Shown: positions 27,656 to 37,823 of the stretch, piece after piece
Position numbering within the stretch: position 1 is the first letter of the stretch
Layout of the letters: each line of letters begins with the position of its first letter
Source of the DNA: Streptococcus sp. 2342
GTDB lineage: Bacteria; Bacillota; Bacilli; Lactobacillales; Streptococcaceae
Assembly: GCF_013276795.1 (NCBI RefSeq)
Contig: NZ_VMLR01000002.1
Coordinates: 1 to 64,000 of the forward strand
Length of the DNA stretch: 64,000 nt
Direction: 5' to 3'
Notes under the pieces: model-generated
Seen by the model: the letters and a program-made list of their open reading frames with translations, nothing else
Database searches by the model: none
What the model was told of the DNA's origin: nothing
Translations under genes and position numbers: made by a program

Positions 27656-27758
27656 ATCGTCCTCCTCAATTTATCTTTCTCCATTATATCACATCTTTTT
27701 CATTTTAAAAATAAAAATTCTTGTGCTACAATGAAATGAGAAAGAATTGAGGTTATTT

Positions 27759-28694
27759 ATGGACATTTGCCATCAAATTTTAGAAAAAATTAAAGAATAC
27801 GACACGATTATCATTCATCGTCATATGAAACCAGACCCTGATGCCTTGGGAAGTCAGGTGGGATTGAAAGCTCTTCTCAAACATCATTTCCCAGAAAAAA
27901 CCATCAAAGCAGTTGGTTTTGATGAACCAACTCTTACTTGGATGGCTGAGATGGATCTTGTTGAAGATAGTGCCTACCAGGGAGCACTTGTCATCGTCTG
28001 TGATACGGCGAATACTGCTCGTATTGATGATAAACGCTATATTCAAGGTGATTTTCTCATTAAAATTGACCACCATCCAAATGATGATGTATACGGTGAC
28101 CTATCATGGGTGGATACTAGTTCAAGTAGCGCTAGTGAGATGATTACCTTATTTGCAGAAACAACTCAACTGTCCTTGTCAGATCGCGCTGCTGAGTTGC
28201 TCTTTGCAGGAATTGTTGGTGATACAGGTCGCTTCCTCTACCCTTCTACGACTGCACGAACTCTTCGCCTTGCTGCTTATTTGAGAGAACAGAACTTTGA
28301 CTTTGCGGCTCTCACTCGCAAAATGGACACTATGAGTTACAAAATTGCTAAACTGCAAGGCTACATCTACGACCATCTGGAAGTGGATGAAAATGGTGCT
28401 GCTCGTGTTATCCTGAGTCAGGAAATCTTAAAACGATTCAATGTCACCGATGCTGAAACTGCAGCCATTGTCGGTGCACCTGGACGTATTGACAGCGTCA
28501 GTCTCTGGGGAGTTTTTGTGGAGCAGGCTGATGACCACTACCGCGTTCGCTTACGCAGTAAAATCCATCCTATCAATGAAATTGCCAAAGAACATGATGG
28601 TGGAGGCCACCCTCTGGCAAGCGGTGCTAATTCCTATAGCCTAGAAGAAAACGAAATCATCTACCAAAAGTTAAAAAACTTGCTTAAAAACTGA
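27759..28694 (+). CDS. pde2: DHH-DHHA1 phosphodiesterase (Pde2-type)
   Basis: Soluble phosphodiesterase of 311 residues that, in pneumococcus, degrades pApA and contributes to c-di-AMP turnover. Motifs are IIIHRHMKPDPDALGSQ (metal site), VIVCDTANTAR, KIDHHPNDD (the DHH motif, near residue 103) and the DHHA1 GGGHPLASG near residue 285. The start at 27759 is chosen because TTGAGG, read as a start in the longer frame, is its SD. The role of the orthologue is from the literature; identity here is by sequence pattern. Confidence 0.88.
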   Translation: MDICHQILEKIKEYDTIIIHRHMKPDPDALGSQVGLKALLKHHFPEKTIKAVGFDEPTLTWMAEMDLVEDSAYQGALVIVCDTANTARIDDKRYIQGDFLIKIDHHPNDDVYGDLSWVDTSSSSASEMITLFAETTQLSLSDRAAELLFAGIVGDTGRFLYPSTTARTLRLAAYLREQNFDFAALTRKMDTMSYKIAKLQGYIYDHLEVDENGAARVILSQEILKRFNVTDAETAAIVGAPGRIDSVSLWGVFVEQADDHYRVRLRSKIHPINEIAKEHDGGGHPLASGANSYSLEENEIIYQKLKNLLKN

Positions 28695-28702
28695 TAAAAT
28701 AC

Positions 28703-28731
28703 TTGCCAAACTTTTCAGAATCTGATAGACT
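28703..28731 (+). promoter_or_regulatory. Promoter of the L31 gene
   Basis: TTGCCA and TAGACT are spaced by 17 bases, about 60 bases before the rpmE2 start. Confidence 0.6.
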
Positions 28732-28789
28732 AGTAAGGTAACAATCTATGGCTCGCAAAGAGACCATGGCAGAAAGGAAATATTGCAAA

Positions 28790-29032
28790 ATGAAAAAAGA
28801 TATCCATCCAGAATATCGCCCAGTTGTCTTCATGGACACAACTACTGGTTACCAATTCCTTAGCGGTTCAACAAAACGCTCTAACGAAACAGTTGAGTTC
28901 GAAGGCGAAACTTACCCATTGATCCGTGTGGAAATTTCATCAGACTCACACCCATTCTACACTGGACGTCAAAAGTTCACTCAAGCAGATGGACGCGTGG
29001 ATCGTTTCAACAAAAAATACGGTCTCAAATAA
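28790..29032 (+). CDS. rpmE2: 50S ribosomal protein L31 type B
   Basis: Eighty residues starting [20 protein letters not shown]. The CxxC zinc-binding cysteines of type A L31 are absent, so this is the zinc-free paralogue, often used under zinc limitation. The longer in-frame start at 28748 has no SD and adds residues not found in the family; AAAGGAAA precedes the chosen start. Confidence 0.95.
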
Positions 29033-29040
29033 TGATAGAA

Positions 29041-29065
29041 AGACAGCTTCGGCTGTTCTTTTTTA
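29041..29065 (+). terminator. Terminator of rpmE2
   Basis: AGACAGC-TTCG-GCTGTTCT tetraloop hairpin followed by T6. Confidence 0.85.
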
Positions 29066-29103
29066 TTTCTTGAAATCAACTGCTGTTTTCATATTCCAGA
29101 CTC

Positions 29104-29160
29104 AAAAAAACTTTGCACTCTAGCTAACCATGCGATGGTTTCCAGAGTACAAAGTTTTTT
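29104..29160. terminator. Inverted repeat / terminator before the IS graveyard
   Basis: AAAAAACTTTGCACTCT pairs with AGAGTACAAAGTTTTTT with one mismatch, around a loop of about 22 bases. The A and T flanks suit termination in both directions. It could also be the outer inverted repeat of the IS1381-like remnant that starts next to it. Confidence 0.55.
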
Positions 29161-29178
29161 ATTAGACTTCCTGCGAAA

Positions 29179-29499
29179 TTAGAATTCTAGTTCACAGTTG
29201 ATAATTCCAGCAATCAAATTCATTCGTAATCCAAATCGTTTACGTCGATTTCGAGAGGTTGTTGAAAACATTTTAAACGTTTTTACTTTGGCAAAAATAT
29301 TCTCAACCTTAATTCTCTCTTTAAATAGCATATGATTATAGGATTTATCTTCAAGAGTTAGTGGCTTAAGTTTGTTTGATTTCCTCAGAGTTTACGCTTG
29401 TGAATACATCTTCATGATCCCTTGATAACCACTGTCTGCTAAGATTTTACCAGCTTGTCCAATATTTCTGCGACTCATTTTGAACAATTTCATATCGTG
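29179..29499 (-). pseudogene. IS1381-like (IS5-family) transposase C-terminal remnant
   Basis: Minus-strand translation gives RRNIGQAGKILADSGYQGIM, a stop after MKMYSQA, then in the same frame KPLTLEDKSYNHMLFKERIK, VENIFAKVKTFKMFSTT and RRKRFGLRMNLIAGIINCEL to a stop at 29179. This is the C-terminal DDE half of an IS1381-type transposase with an internal stop. The N-terminal half is absent and IS30 sequence abuts it. Confidence 0.75.
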
Positions 29500-29715
29500 G
29501 CAATCGTTACAGACAAAGGGAGCTTTATCGAGTAGAGGGCAAGAAAGGTTGTTAGAGGTAGAGTCTCTAATTTGTTTATTTCGTTTGACTTCTTTAGAAA
29601 CAGTAGTCGGGTCTTTTAGAATAAGTTGCCCGATAGCTTTGAAGATTTCACCGCGCCCTAAGTCTAGTTGGATATCATTACGGTCTGAAAGGGTAAGGTA
29701 TTTATATTTTGTCAT
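29500..29715 (-). pseudogene. IS30-family transposase N-terminal remnant
   Basis: From the ATG at 29715 the frame reads MTKYKYLTLSDRNDIQLDLG and GEIFKAIGQLILKDPTTVSK, the HTH_38 N-terminus of IS30-family transposases, up to APFVCNDC. It then runs without a stop into the IS1381-like sequence, making a chimeric 111-codon ORF. The remaining ~250 residues of the transposase are missing. Confidence 0.8.
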
Positions 29716-29929
29716 AGTGGACCTCATTTCTAACTCAAACGTCTCATACTTAATTCCACCATAAGAATCCGTTTTAGACTAATTTCCACTTCGGCTAGCT
29801 AAATGGAAGTTACTTTGAGAAGTTACCCCAAGCACAATTCTTAGATTCTCTCAGAAAAAGATTAGACTTTTAACCCCAAAATTGATAAAATAGGAAAGAA
29901 AATAAGATAAAAGGAAACTGTAAATCACC

Positions 29930-30229
29930 ATGATGAACATGCAAAACATGATGCGTCAAGCACAAAAACTTCAAAAACAAATGGAACAAAGCCAAGCTGA
30001 ACTTGCAGCTATGCAATTTGTTGGCAAATCTGCTCAAGATCTTGTTCAAGCGACCTTAACTGGAGATAAGAAAGTTGTCAGCATTGACTTCAATCCAGCT
30101 GTCGTTGACCCAGAAGACCTCGAAACCCTTTCTGATATGACCGTTCAAGCCATCAACTCTGCTCTTAAACAAATCGATGAAACGACTAAGAAAAAATTAG
30201 GTGCTTTCGCCGGGAAATTGCCATTCTAA
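29930..30229 (+). CDS. ebfC: YbaB/EbfC nucleoid-associated protein
   Basis: Small DNA-binding protein of 99 residues forming a dimeric tweezer-like fold, associated with the nucleoid. It starts [20 protein letters not shown] and carries [21 protein letters not shown] and [26 protein letters not shown] precedes the start. The usual neighbours dnaX/recR are not here. An ISL3 remnant follows eight bases after the stop. Confidence 0.93.
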   Translation: MMNMQNMMRQAQKLQKQMEQSQAELAAMQFVGKSAQDLVQATLTGDKKVVSIDFNPAVVDPEDLETLSDMTVQAINSALKQIDETTKKKLGAFAGKLPF

Positions 30230-30236
30230 TAAAAAA

Positions 30237-31028
30237 GGCTCTGTAATATTTATAGTGGGTAAATCCCTATGGATCTTATGGAGCCTATTTTTGTGTAGAA
30301 AAAAGCCCCATACGACCTATAATGAAAAGCGATCAAACAACTCATTAAAAAGAATCATATGGAACAACTACATTTTATCACAACTGCTTGATATTGAAAA
30401 CTTTTTTCTCATACTAAGCCCTAGACGCTAAAATCGTTCTTAATCTTTTTTACCATTTGTTATTATATTCCTAAATCCCGGCTAAAGCAGTCCACCAGAC
30501 TGTTCTACTTCAATACTTAATGCAAGTTGTAAGTCATGCCAAGCCATGAAGCAATTTAATCAAAGATTTCATGAGTACATAGTCATCAAACTCTGCTAAT
30601 ATCATAGTAGTAAACTATTGTATCGCCGACTTTTCGTATGTGCTTACCTACTAAAAAGATTATAGAGACACTCTTGAGTTGCTAAGAAGAATGAAAGTAC
30701 CACTATAATCTCTTACAGTTTTACTTCTAAAGTAAGGTTTTGCGTACTCATTGAGAAGAATCTAAAGCTAGCCTATCCTCGCTTTCAGGCTTTTATTAGA
30801 ATCTTTCTAAAGAAAGCATCACCGCCCTTCAACTACCCTATTCTAACGCCAAACTGGAAGCGACCAATAATCTCATCAAACTTATCAAACGCAATGCATT
30901 TGGTTTTCGAAACTTTGAAAATTTCAAAAAACGGATTTTTATCGCTCTGAACATTAAAAAAGAAAGGACGAAATTTGTCCTTTCTCGAGCTTAGCTTTTC
31001 TTCAACCCACTACAATTGACAAAGAGCC
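30237..31028. mobile_element. ISL3-family element, internally deleted copy
   Basis: The left end GGCTCTGTAATATTTATAGTG and the right end CACTACAATTGACAAAGAGCC match those of the longer copy at 49220. Between them only scraps of the plus-strand transposase remain: a start MEQLHFI (about 30360), a short AKIVL piece (about 30430), and the C-terminal NAKLEATNNLIKLIKRNAFG to KKERTKFVLSRA (about 30850-30990). About half of the element is lost or scrambled. No target duplication is evident. The element occupies the whole ebfC-vicX interval. Confidence 0.8.
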
Positions 31029-31058
31029 TTTAATTTTAAAGACTTTTTCCCAGCCTCT

Positions 31059-31868
31059 TTATATATCTGTCAATGGTGTTGCGGTATCTGGTGAGGTATC
31101 ATAAACCTTAAAGTCCACTCCGACTCCCAGATCAGCTTGTGCTAGCTGATTGACCATGGTCATGTGAGCCAGCTCCTTGATATTGTTCTCTTTAGACAAA
31201 TGTCCCAGGTAGATTTTCTTAGTGCGGTTTCCTAGCGTCCGAATCATGGCTTCAGCACCGTCCTCGTTAGAAAGGTGACCAAGATCCGATAGGATTCGTT
31301 GTTTGAGTCGCCAAGCGTAAGAACCTGCTCGCAAAATCTCTACATCATGATTGGACTCGATAAGATAACCATCTGCATTCTCGACAATCCCTGCCATACG
31401 GTCACTAACATAACCTGTATCTGTCAAAAGGACAAAACTCTTATCATCCTTCATAAAGCGATAGAACTGCGGTGCGACTGCATCATGGCTCACACCAAAA
31501 CTCTCGATGTCGATATCTCCAAAGGTTTTGGTTTTGCCCATTTCAAAGATATGCTTTTGCGAAGAATCCACCTTGCCAAGATACTTGCTATTTTCCATAG
31601 CCTGCCAGGTCTTTTCATTGGCATACAAATCCATACCATACTTGCGAGCTAAAACACCTACTCCATGAATATGGTCAGAATGTTCATGCGTAATCAGGAT
31701 AGCATCCAAATCTTCTGGCTTGCGATTAATTTCAGCAAGTAAGCTGGTAATTTTCTTGCCCGACAAGCCTGCATCCACTAAAAGTTTCTTTTTTGGGGTT
31801 TCCAGATAAAAGGAATTTCCACTGGATCCCGACGCTAAAATACTGTATTTAAAGCCTATTTCACTCAT
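31059..31868 (-). CDS. vicX: VicX/WalJ metallo-beta-lactamase fold protein
   Basis: A 269-residue MBL-fold hydrolase encoded behind the VicRK two-component genes. Metal ligands are visible in ILITHEHSDHIHGVGVLA (HxHxDH, near residue 58), with later His residues in ESFGVSHDAVAP and IYLGHLSKENN. The substrate is not established; it modulates VicRK output in streptococci. Its start overlaps the vicK stop by eight bases. An ISL3 remnant lies just downstream. Confidence 0.92.
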   Translation of the reverse strand: MSEIGFKYSILASGSSGNSFYLETPKKKLLVDAGLSGKKITSLLAEINRKPEDLDAILITHEHSDHIHGVGVLARKYGMDLYANEKTWQAMENSKYLGKVDSSQKHIFEMGKTKTFGDIDIESFGVSHDAVAPQFYRFMKDDKSFVLLTDTGYVSDRMAGIVENADGYLIESNHDVEILRAGSYAWRLKQRILSDLGHLSNEDGAEAMIRTLGNRTKKIYLGHLSKENNIKELAHMTMVNQLAQADLGVGVDFKVYDTSPDTATPLTDI

Positions 31869-33219
31869 TCTGGTTTTCTATTTCGTCCTCCCATACTTCT
31901 TCTTTCACTGCATCCTTATCATAAGGGAGCACAATGGTAAAGGTTGATCCCTTACCATATTCACTCTTAGCCCAAATAAAGCCCTTATGTTGTTTGATAA
32001 TCTCTTTAGCGATAGCTAGTCCTAAACCAGTACCACCTTGGGCACGACTTCTAGCACGATCCACACGATAAAAACGGTCAAAGATACGTGGTAAATCCTG
32101 CTTAGGAATGCCTAAACCATGGTCAGAAATGGATAAAATCATCTGGTCTTCAGTTGTCTTCATTCTGACAGTGATTTTACCCCCATCTGGCGAATACTTA
32201 ATGGCATTATTTAAAATATTGTCGACAACCTGCGTCATCTTATCTGTATCAATTTCCATCCAGATAGAATTGATAGGATAATCCCTCACTAACTCATATT
32301 TTTTCTCCTTTTCCTGTCCTTTCATCTTGTCAAAACGATTGAGGATAAAAGTAATAAAGGCAGTGAAGTTAATCAGTTCCACATCCAAGTGACTAGTGGC
32401 GTTATCAATCCGTGAAAGATGAAGGAGGTCCGTCACCATGCGCATCATACGGTTGGTTTCGTCCAGAGACACCTTGATGAAGTCTGGTGCTACAGTTTCA
32501 CACAAAGCTCCCTCATCCAAGGCTTCAAGATAGGATTTTACGCTAGTCAGAGGAGTCCGTAACTCATGGCTAACATTGGAAACAAAGAGTCTTCGTTCGC
32601 GTTCTTCCTTCTCCTGCTCCGTCGTATCATGCAAAACAGCCACCAAACCTGAAATAAAGCCAGACTCTCGACGTATCAAGGCAAAGCGAACTCGAAGGCT
32701 CAGATATTCGCCATTGATGTCTTGGGAATCTAGCAACAATTCTGGACTTTGGGTAATTAAATCACGCAATTCATAGTCTTCTTCTATCTTGAGCAATTCT
32801 AAAATGCTTCTATTCAGAACATCTTCTTTAACCAGCCCCAGTTGCTTCTTGGCTGTATCGTTAATCATGATAATCTGCCCCCGACGATTGGTCGCAAGAA
32901 CCCCATCTGTCATATAAAAAAGAATACTATTTAGTCTCTTACTCTCTTGTTCTAGATTTTCCTGAGTGAGACGAATAACCTCCGACAAGTCATTCAAATT
33001 ATTGGTAATATTGGTGATTTCAGACCCACCTTGCATATCAAGAACCTTGGAATAATCTCCTGCAATCAAATCTTTAACCTTTTGATTGATTTGCTTCAAT
33101 CGAATATTATCACGTCTATTTTCCAGTAATAGAAGAGTCACAACAAGGATGAAACCTAACAAAATCAGGATAAAGATAAAATCTCTGGTAAAAATGGTTT
33201 GTTTCAGTAAATCAAGCAT
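31861..33219 (-). CDS. vicK: VicK (WalK) sensor histidine kinase
   Basis: Sensor kinase of the essential cell-wall two-component system. The 452-residue protein has one N-terminal membrane helix (residues about 10-32) and almost no external loop, typical of streptococcal VicK. It is followed by a HAMP-like linker, a PAS domain (about 95-200), the H-box [20 protein letters not shown] near residue 213, and the ATPase with [14 protein letters not shown] and the [13 protein letters not shown] and [13 protein letters not shown] boxes. It overlaps vicR and vicX by eight bases on either side. Confidence 0.95.
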   Translation of the reverse strand: MLDLLKQTIFTRDFIFILILLGFILVVTLLLLENRRDNIRLKQINQKVKDLIAGDYSKVLDMQGGSEITNITNNLNDLSEVIRLTQENLEQESKRLNSILFYMTDGVLATNRRGQIIMINDTAKKQLGLVKEDVLNRSILELLKIEEDYELRDLITQSPELLLDSQDINGEYLSLRVRFALIRRESGFISGLVAVLHDTTEQEKEERERRLFVSNVSHELRTPLTSVKSYLEALDEGALCETVAPDFIKVSLDETNRMMRMVTDLLHLSRIDNATSHLDVELINFTAFITFILNRFDKMKGQEKEKKYELVRDYPINSIWMEIDTDKMTQVVDNILNNAIKYSPDGGKITVRMKTTEDQMILSISDHGLGIPKQDLPRIFDRFYRVDRARSRAQGGTGLGLAIAKEIIKQHKGFIWAKSEYGKGSTFTIVLPYDKDAVKEEVWEDEIENQNE

Positions 33220-33916
33220 TATTTCTCATGTAATACCCTACACCACGGCGCGTCAAGATATACTCTGGTCGGCTAGGCGTATCTTCAATCTTCTCACGCA
33301 GACGTCGGACAGTCACATCAACTGTACGGACATCACCAAAATAGTCATAACCCCAGACAGTCTCAAGCAAGTGTTCGCGCGTAATGACTTGACCTGTATG
33401 CGATGCCAAATGATACAAAAGCTCAAACTCACGGTGGGTTAAGTCTAGTTCTTCGCCATATTTTTTAGCCACGTAGGCGTCTGGAACAATTTCTAAATCC
33501 CCAATTTGGATAGGTTGAGGTTTACTTTCTGCTTCCTGCCCATCTACTGGCATAGGTTGAGAACGACGCAACAAAGCTTTAACACGCGCCTGCAACTCAC
33601 GATTTGAGAAGGGTTTGGTTACATAGTCATCTGCTCCAAGCTCTAAACCGATAACCTTATCAAATTCACTGTCTTTAGCCGACAGCATAATAATAGGTAC
33701 ACTACTTGTCTTGCGAATGGTCTTAGCAACTTCTAAACCATCAATTTCTGGAAGCATCAAATCCAGAATAATAATATCTGGCTGCTCTGCTTCAAATTGC
33801 TCTAACGCTTCACGACCGTTAAAAGCAGTTACAACCTCGTAACCTTCCTTGGTCATATTAAACTTGATAATATCCGAGATTGGTTTCTCATCATCTACAA
33901 TTAGTATTTTTTTCAT
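33212..33916 (-). CDS. vicR: VicR (WalR) response regulator
   Basis: OmpR-family regulator controlling peptidoglycan hydrolases and envelope genes. The 234-residue protein starts [20 protein letters not shown] (chosen over the longer ORF at 33958 because AAAGGTGAAC lies before this ATG). It has the phospho-acceptor Asp in [17 protein letters not shown] near residue 52 and a winged-helix domain ending [18 protein letters not shown] with RRGVGYYM. First gene of vicRKX, with mutY immediately upstream on the same strand. Confidence 0.95.
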   Translation of the reverse strand: MKKILIVDDEKPISDIIKFNMTKEGYEVVTAFNGREALEQFEAEQPDIIILDLMLPEIDGLEVAKTIRKTSSVPIIMLSAKDSEFDKVIGLELGADDYVTKPFSNRELQARVKALLRRSQPMPVDGQEAESKPQPIQIGDLEIVPDAYVAKKYGEELDLTHREFELLYHLASHTGQVITREHLLETVWGYDYFGDVRTVDVTVRRLREKIEDTPSRPEYILTRRGVGYYMRNNA

Positions 33917-33971
33917 ATGTTCACCTTTTTCTCTACTATTATACCAAAAAAATAACAAGAAGACACGATAG

Positions 33972-35147
33972 CTAGTCTTGGCTACTGTCTAAGTTGGCTT
34001 TTGCATAAGCCTGCCAGATTTTTTGTTGGGGTTTGGCAAGTGGGTAATTCTTGAACTCTTCTGGTGAAAGCCAGCGAACTTCCCTATCTGAAAAATCATG
34101 GTAGTCACTCACCTGACCTGTTACAATTTGAACATGCCATTTACGATGACTAAAGACATGCTTGACAGTCTCAAAATAAACATCAAACCAAGCAACATCT
34201 AGGTCATAGTCCTGCTGGAAACTCTCCTCTGGACTGGGGCCAAAGTTTACACTTTCTTCCGCAACCTGATGAAAGAGGTCAAACTGCTCTTCTTGCGAAA
34301 AATCATCAACTTCTACCAGTGGGAAATGCCAAAAACCTGCCAATAGCTTTTCGCTTTCATTTTTTTCAAGCAAAAATTGTCCCTGACTATTCTTTACCAC
34401 CAAGGCTTTTAGATAAATAGGAACTGGCTTTTTCTTGGGAGCCTTAATTGGATAACGGTCCATGGTTCCATTCTGATATGCTGCACTGAAGTCCTTAACT
34501 GGGCTTTCTTCTGGTCTGGGATTTACAGGAGCCTCAATATCAGACCCTAAATCCATCAAAGCTTGATTAAAGTCGCCTGGACGATCCTGATCAATCAAGA
34601 TTTCCATCATTGCCTGAAAAATTTTGCGATTACTTGGAATCCCAATATCATGGTTGACTTCGAACAGACGGGCCAAAACACGCATAACATTACCATCTAC
34701 AGCTGGCTCAGGCAAATTAAAAGCGATACTGGAAATGGCTCCTGCTGTGTAAGGGCCAATCCCTTTCAAACTGGAAATTCCTTCATAGGTGTTTGGAAAT
34801 TGGCCCCCAAAGTCAGTCATAATCTGCTGGGCTGCAGCCTGCATATTACGAACTCGAGAATAATAACCCAAACCTTCCCAAGCCTTCAACAAACGCTCTT
34901 CAGGCGCATTCGCCAAACTTTCCACTGTTGGAAACCAGTCCAAAAATCGTTCGTAATAAGGAATAACTGTATCCACCCTGGTCTGCTGGAGCATGATTTC
35001 AGATACCCAGATATGATAAGGATTTTTACTTCTACGCCAGGGTAAATCTCTTTTGTTTTCATCATACCAGTTGAGAAGTTTCTTACGAAAAGAAATGATC
35101 TTTTCCTCCGGCCACATGGCGATACCGTATTCTTTCAAATCTAACAT
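33972..35147 (-). CDS. mutY: Adenine glycosylase MutY without Fe-S cysteines
   Basis: Removes adenine mispaired with 8-oxoguanine. The 391-residue protein has an HhH-GPD domain with catalytic Glu in [13 protein letters not shown], the hairpin [17 protein letters not shown] and catalytic Asp in [14 protein letters not shown], followed by a NUDIX-like C-terminal recognition domain from about residue 250. The loop where other MutYs have four cluster cysteines reads [18 protein letters not shown], with none. The start MLDLKEYG has a weak SD; the MWPEEK start ten codons later is an alternative. The gene ends 55 bases before vicR. Confidence 0.92.
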   Translation of the reverse strand: MLDLKEYGIAMWPEEKIISFRKKLLNWYDENKRDLPWRRSKNPYHIWVSEIMLQQTRVDTVIPYYERFLDWFPTVESLANAPEERLLKAWEGLGYYSRVRNMQAAAQQIMTDFGGQFPNTYEGISSLKGIGPYTAGAISSIAFNLPEPAVDGNVMRVLARLFEVNHDIGIPSNRKIFQAMMEILIDQDRPGDFNQALMDLGSDIEAPVNPRPEESPVKDFSAAYQNGTMDRYPIKAPKKKPVPIYLKALVVKNSQGQFLLEKNESEKLLAGFWHFPLVEVDDFSQEEQFDLFHQVAEESVNFGPSPEESFQQDYDLDVAWFDVYFETVKHVFSHRKWHVQIVTGQVSDYHDFSDREVRWLSPEEFKNYPLAKPQQKIWQAYAKANLDSSQD

Positions 35148-35225
35148 ATCTCTAGTATAACACAGAAGACTCTAACTGTCCTTTTCCCAGTATTAAAAAG
35201 CCTCTTCCCAAGTGAAAGAGGACTG

Positions 35226-35378
35226 ATACTCAATGAAAATCAAAGAGCAAACTAGGAAGCTAGCCGCAGGTTGCTCAAAACACTGTTTTGAGGTTGTGGA
35301 TAGAACTGACAGAGTCAGTATCATATACCTACGGCAAGGTGAAGCTGACGTAGTTTAAAGAGATTTTAGAAGAGTATA
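35226..35378. repeat. BOX element (boxC-boxB-boxA)
   Basis: Begins ATACTCAATGAAAATCAAAG, contains a middle boxB-like segment, and ends with CTACGGCAAGGTGAAGCTGA (matching the core used in BOX typing) and AGAGATTTTAGAAGAGTAT. The ends are complementary. It lies between mutY and hup; the rest of 35148-35467 shows no gene. Confidence 0.92.
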
Positions 35379-35467
35379 AAAACTCAGCACTATTAGAAAA
35401 TAACGAAAATGCTGGTTGACATCATCCTAAAACAAGTGAAAAAATAGTGTTTTGCCCCCTATACACA

Positions 35468-35515
35468 AAAAAGCCTATTGTATCAAGCTTTATAGCTTGA
35501 TACAATAGGCTTTTT
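35468..35515 (-). terminator. Terminator of hup
   Basis: A long perfect stem (AAGCCTATTGTATCAAGC and inverse, loop TTTATA) flanked by A and T runs, just beyond the hup stop. Confidence 0.9.
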
Positions 35516-35524
35516 AAAGGCTGA

Positions 35525-35800
35525 TTATTTAACAGCGTCTTTAAGAGCTTTACCAGCTTTGAATGCTGGAACTTTAGAAGCTGCAATTGTCATTTCTTTA
35601 CCAGTTTGTGGGTTGCGACCTTTACGTTCTGCACGCTCACGAACTTCAAAGTTACCAAAACCAATCAATTGAACTTTTTCACCAGCTGCAAGATAGTCAG
35701 CTACTGCTGCAAATACAGCTTCAACTGCTGCTGCTGAGTCTTTCTTAGTCAATTCTGTAGCTTCTGCTACTTTAGCGATCAAATCTTGTTTGTTTGCCAT
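35525..35800 (-). CDS. hup: Histone-like DNA-binding protein HU
   Basis: Nucleoid protein that bends DNA without sequence specificity. The 91 residues begin [20 protein letters not shown] and have the beta-arm signature [20 protein letters not shown] with the intercalating Pro in the arm, then [14 protein letters not shown]. Streptococci have one HU gene, which is essential. It is monocistronic with a strong terminator. Confidence 0.97.
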   Translation of the reverse strand: MANKQDLIAKVAEATELTKKDSAAAVEAVFAAVADYLAAGEKVQLIGFGNFEVRERAERKGRNPQTGKEMTIAASKVPAFKAGKALKDAVK

Positions 35801-35906
35801 GTTAATGATTCCTCCAAATAATTTCTAATTAACAAATATAATCATATCCTAAAATCCCTTTTAGGTCAAGTTAAAAACGCTATTTCTTCCCATTTTATTT
35901 ATTTTT

Positions 35907-36746
35907 TTAGGAGTGGTAACGTACCAAAATAGCCCAAGCGTTCTCACCCGTGTGAGTTTGAATAATGGAACCCGTTTCCAAAACAGAAATTGGCTTTTCA
36001 ACATAAGCTTGTAAGCTTTCTTTCATCTCTTTTGCCCAATCATCACTACCAGAATATGAAATTCCAATCTCTGCTACAGAACGATCAGATAGCAATGTTA
36101 TCAACTCATCTAACCATTTTTTAAAAGTTTTAGCTCCACGACCTTTAACCATTGGCTGCAATTCATGGTCTTTCATTTGCATGACAACACGGATATTGAG
36201 AAGGGAACTCAACAATCCAGTTACACGGCCAATTCGTCCACCTTTGACAAGATTTTCCAAAGTTGAAACGCCAATATAAAGTTCTGTGTGGTTTTTAACC
36301 TCTTCTACATGAGATAAAATTGTCTCCATGTCTTTGCCTTCTTGAGCTAATCTCGCAGCCTCAACAACTTGGAATTTCAAGGCTTGGTCAGTGAAGGAAC
36401 TATCAACAACAGTCACATCTGCAGTAGATAAACTAGCACCTTGACGCGCTGCTTCTACAGTCCCCGAAAGAGCATGGGACATATGAATAGCAAGAATCTG
36501 ACTACCATCCTTGCATAGGTCTTCAAATACTTCAGCGAAGACACCTACAGGCGGCTGACTTGTTTTCGGAAGATTCTTAGCTTCTTGCATCAAGTGAAGA
36601 AATTTACCTTCTTCTTTCAAATCAGCATCAGAATAAACAACATTATCAATCATTACAGATAATGGAACAATTGTAATATCTAATTGCTTTACTAGTTCTG
36701 GTTCAATAGTAACAGATGAATCGGTTACAATCTTAATTTTTGTCAT
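35907..36746 (-). CDS. DegV family fatty acid-binding protein
   Basis: A 279-residue DegV (FakB-like) protein that binds a fatty acid for phosphorylation by FakA in uptake of exogenous fatty acids. It starts [20 protein letters not shown], has [17 protein letters not shown] (TSQPS-like ligand motif near residue 60), [18 protein letters not shown] near residue 90, and the [20 protein letters not shown] segment near residue 170 typical of the family. Which fatty acid it prefers cannot be told. Confidence 0.9.
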   Translation of the reverse strand: MTKIKIVTDSSVTIEPELVKQLDITIVPLSVMIDNVVYSDADLKEEGKFLHLMQEAKNLPKTSQPPVGVFAEVFEDLCKDGSQILAIHMSHALSGTVEAARQGASLSTADVTVVDSSFTDQALKFQVVEAARLAQEGKDMETILSHVEEVKNHTELYIGVSTLENLVKGGRIGRVTGLLSSLLNIRVVMQMKDHELQPMVKGRGAKTFKKWLDELITLLSDRSVAEIGISYSGSDDWAKEMKESLQAYVEKPISVLETGSIIQTHTGENAWAILVRYHS

Positions 36747-36887
36747 AATATCAATCTTTCTATTTTAGGATTCAGATTGGTTTTCTTACTCTTAATTATA
36801 TCAAAAAAAGATTAAAAATCCTAATGGAGTCATTCAAATTTTCCGTAAAAATTTGATATAATCAACTTATAAGAAAAGAGGTGTCCT

Positions 36888-37736
36888 ATGATTAAAAAAA
36901 TTTACCCTATTTTTACCATTTTACTAGGTGCTGCTATTTATGCTTTTGGCCTGACTTATTTTGTAGTTCCTCATCATCTCTTTGAAGGAGGGGCGACAGG
37001 TATTACCCTCATCACCTTTTATCTTTTTAAAATACCTGTTTCTCTCATGAACCTGCTGATTAACATTCCCCTTTTCATCCTAGCTTGGAAAATATTTGGA
37101 GCCAAATCCCTCTATTCTAGTTTGCTAGGAACCTTAGCCTTATCCGCCTGGTTGGCTTTTTTTGAGCGTATTCCCCTTCATATTGATCTTCAAGGTGATT
37201 TACTAATCACAGCCCTTATAGCAGGAATCCTATTGGGAATTGGCCTTGGAATTATTTTTAATGCTGGAGGTACAACTGGCGGAACTGATATTCTAGCTCG
37301 TATTCTCAACAAATACACTCATATATCAATGGGTAAACTACTTTTTATCTTAGATTTTTGTATTCTCATGCTCATTCTCCTTATCTTCAAGGATTTGAGA
37401 TTGGTTTCCTACACACTCTTATTTGATTTTATCGTTTCGCGTGTTATTGATTTGATTGGCGAAGGTGGCTACGCAGGTAAAGGCTTTATGATTATCACAA
37501 AACGTCCTGACCAACTTGCTAAGGCGATCAATGATGACCTAGGAAGAGGTGTTACTTTTATTTCCGGTCAAGGCTACTATAGTCAAAAAGATTTGAAAAT
37601 CATTTACTGTATTGTCGGTAGAAATGAAATTGTAAAAATGAAGGAAATGATTCATCGAATCGATCCGCAAGCCTTTATCACTATTACAGAAGCCCACGAA
37701 ATCCTTGGAGAAGGATTCACCTTTGAAAAAGAATAA
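36888..37736 (+). CDS. YitT family membrane protein (DUF161-DUF2179)
   Basis: A 282-residue membrane protein with five or six hydrophobic segments in residues 5-190, containing FEGGATGITLITFYLFKIPV and FNAGGTTGGTDILARILNKY (repeated glycine-rich motifs of the DUF161 domain). It ends with a cytoplasmic DUF2179 domain (GKGFMIITKRPDQLAKAIND and later TITEAHEILGEG). The transport or sensing role of the family is not established. SD AGAGGTG precedes the start; it is convergent with ribF. Confidence 0.88.
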   Translation: MIKKIYPIFTILLGAAIYAFGLTYFVVPHHLFEGGATGITLITFYLFKIPVSLMNLLINIPLFILAWKIFGAKSLYSSLLGTLALSAWLAFFERIPLHIDLQGDLLITALIAGILLGIGLGIIFNAGGTTGGTDILARILNKYTHISMGKLLFILDFCILMLILLIFKDLRLVSYTLLFDFIVSRVIDLIGEGGYAGKGFMIITKRPDQLAKAINDDLGRGVTFISGQGYYSQKDLKIIYCIVGRNEIVKMKEMIHRIDPQAFITITEAHEILGEGFTFEKE

Positions 37737-37806
37737 AAAGAGGTAATGTCGTGACCTAAAAAGTTAGACTAAATCATCTATCTTTTGGGTTACAAACAAC
37801 CTCTTT
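37735..37806. terminator. Bidirectional terminator between yitT-like gene and ribF
   Basis: AAAAGAGGT pairs with ACCTCTTTT across a loop region that contains further short self-pairings. T-runs occur on both strands. Confidence 0.6.
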
Positions 37807-37823
37807 TTTGTTTACTCAAGCTC

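Noticed and set aside
28748..28789. N-terminal extension of L31
   Set aside because: The added residues are not part of any L31 and include the SD region of the real start.
29392..29727. A 111-codon ORF as a single hypothetical gene
   Set aside because: Its two halves belong to different IS families, so it is chimeric debris rather than a gene.
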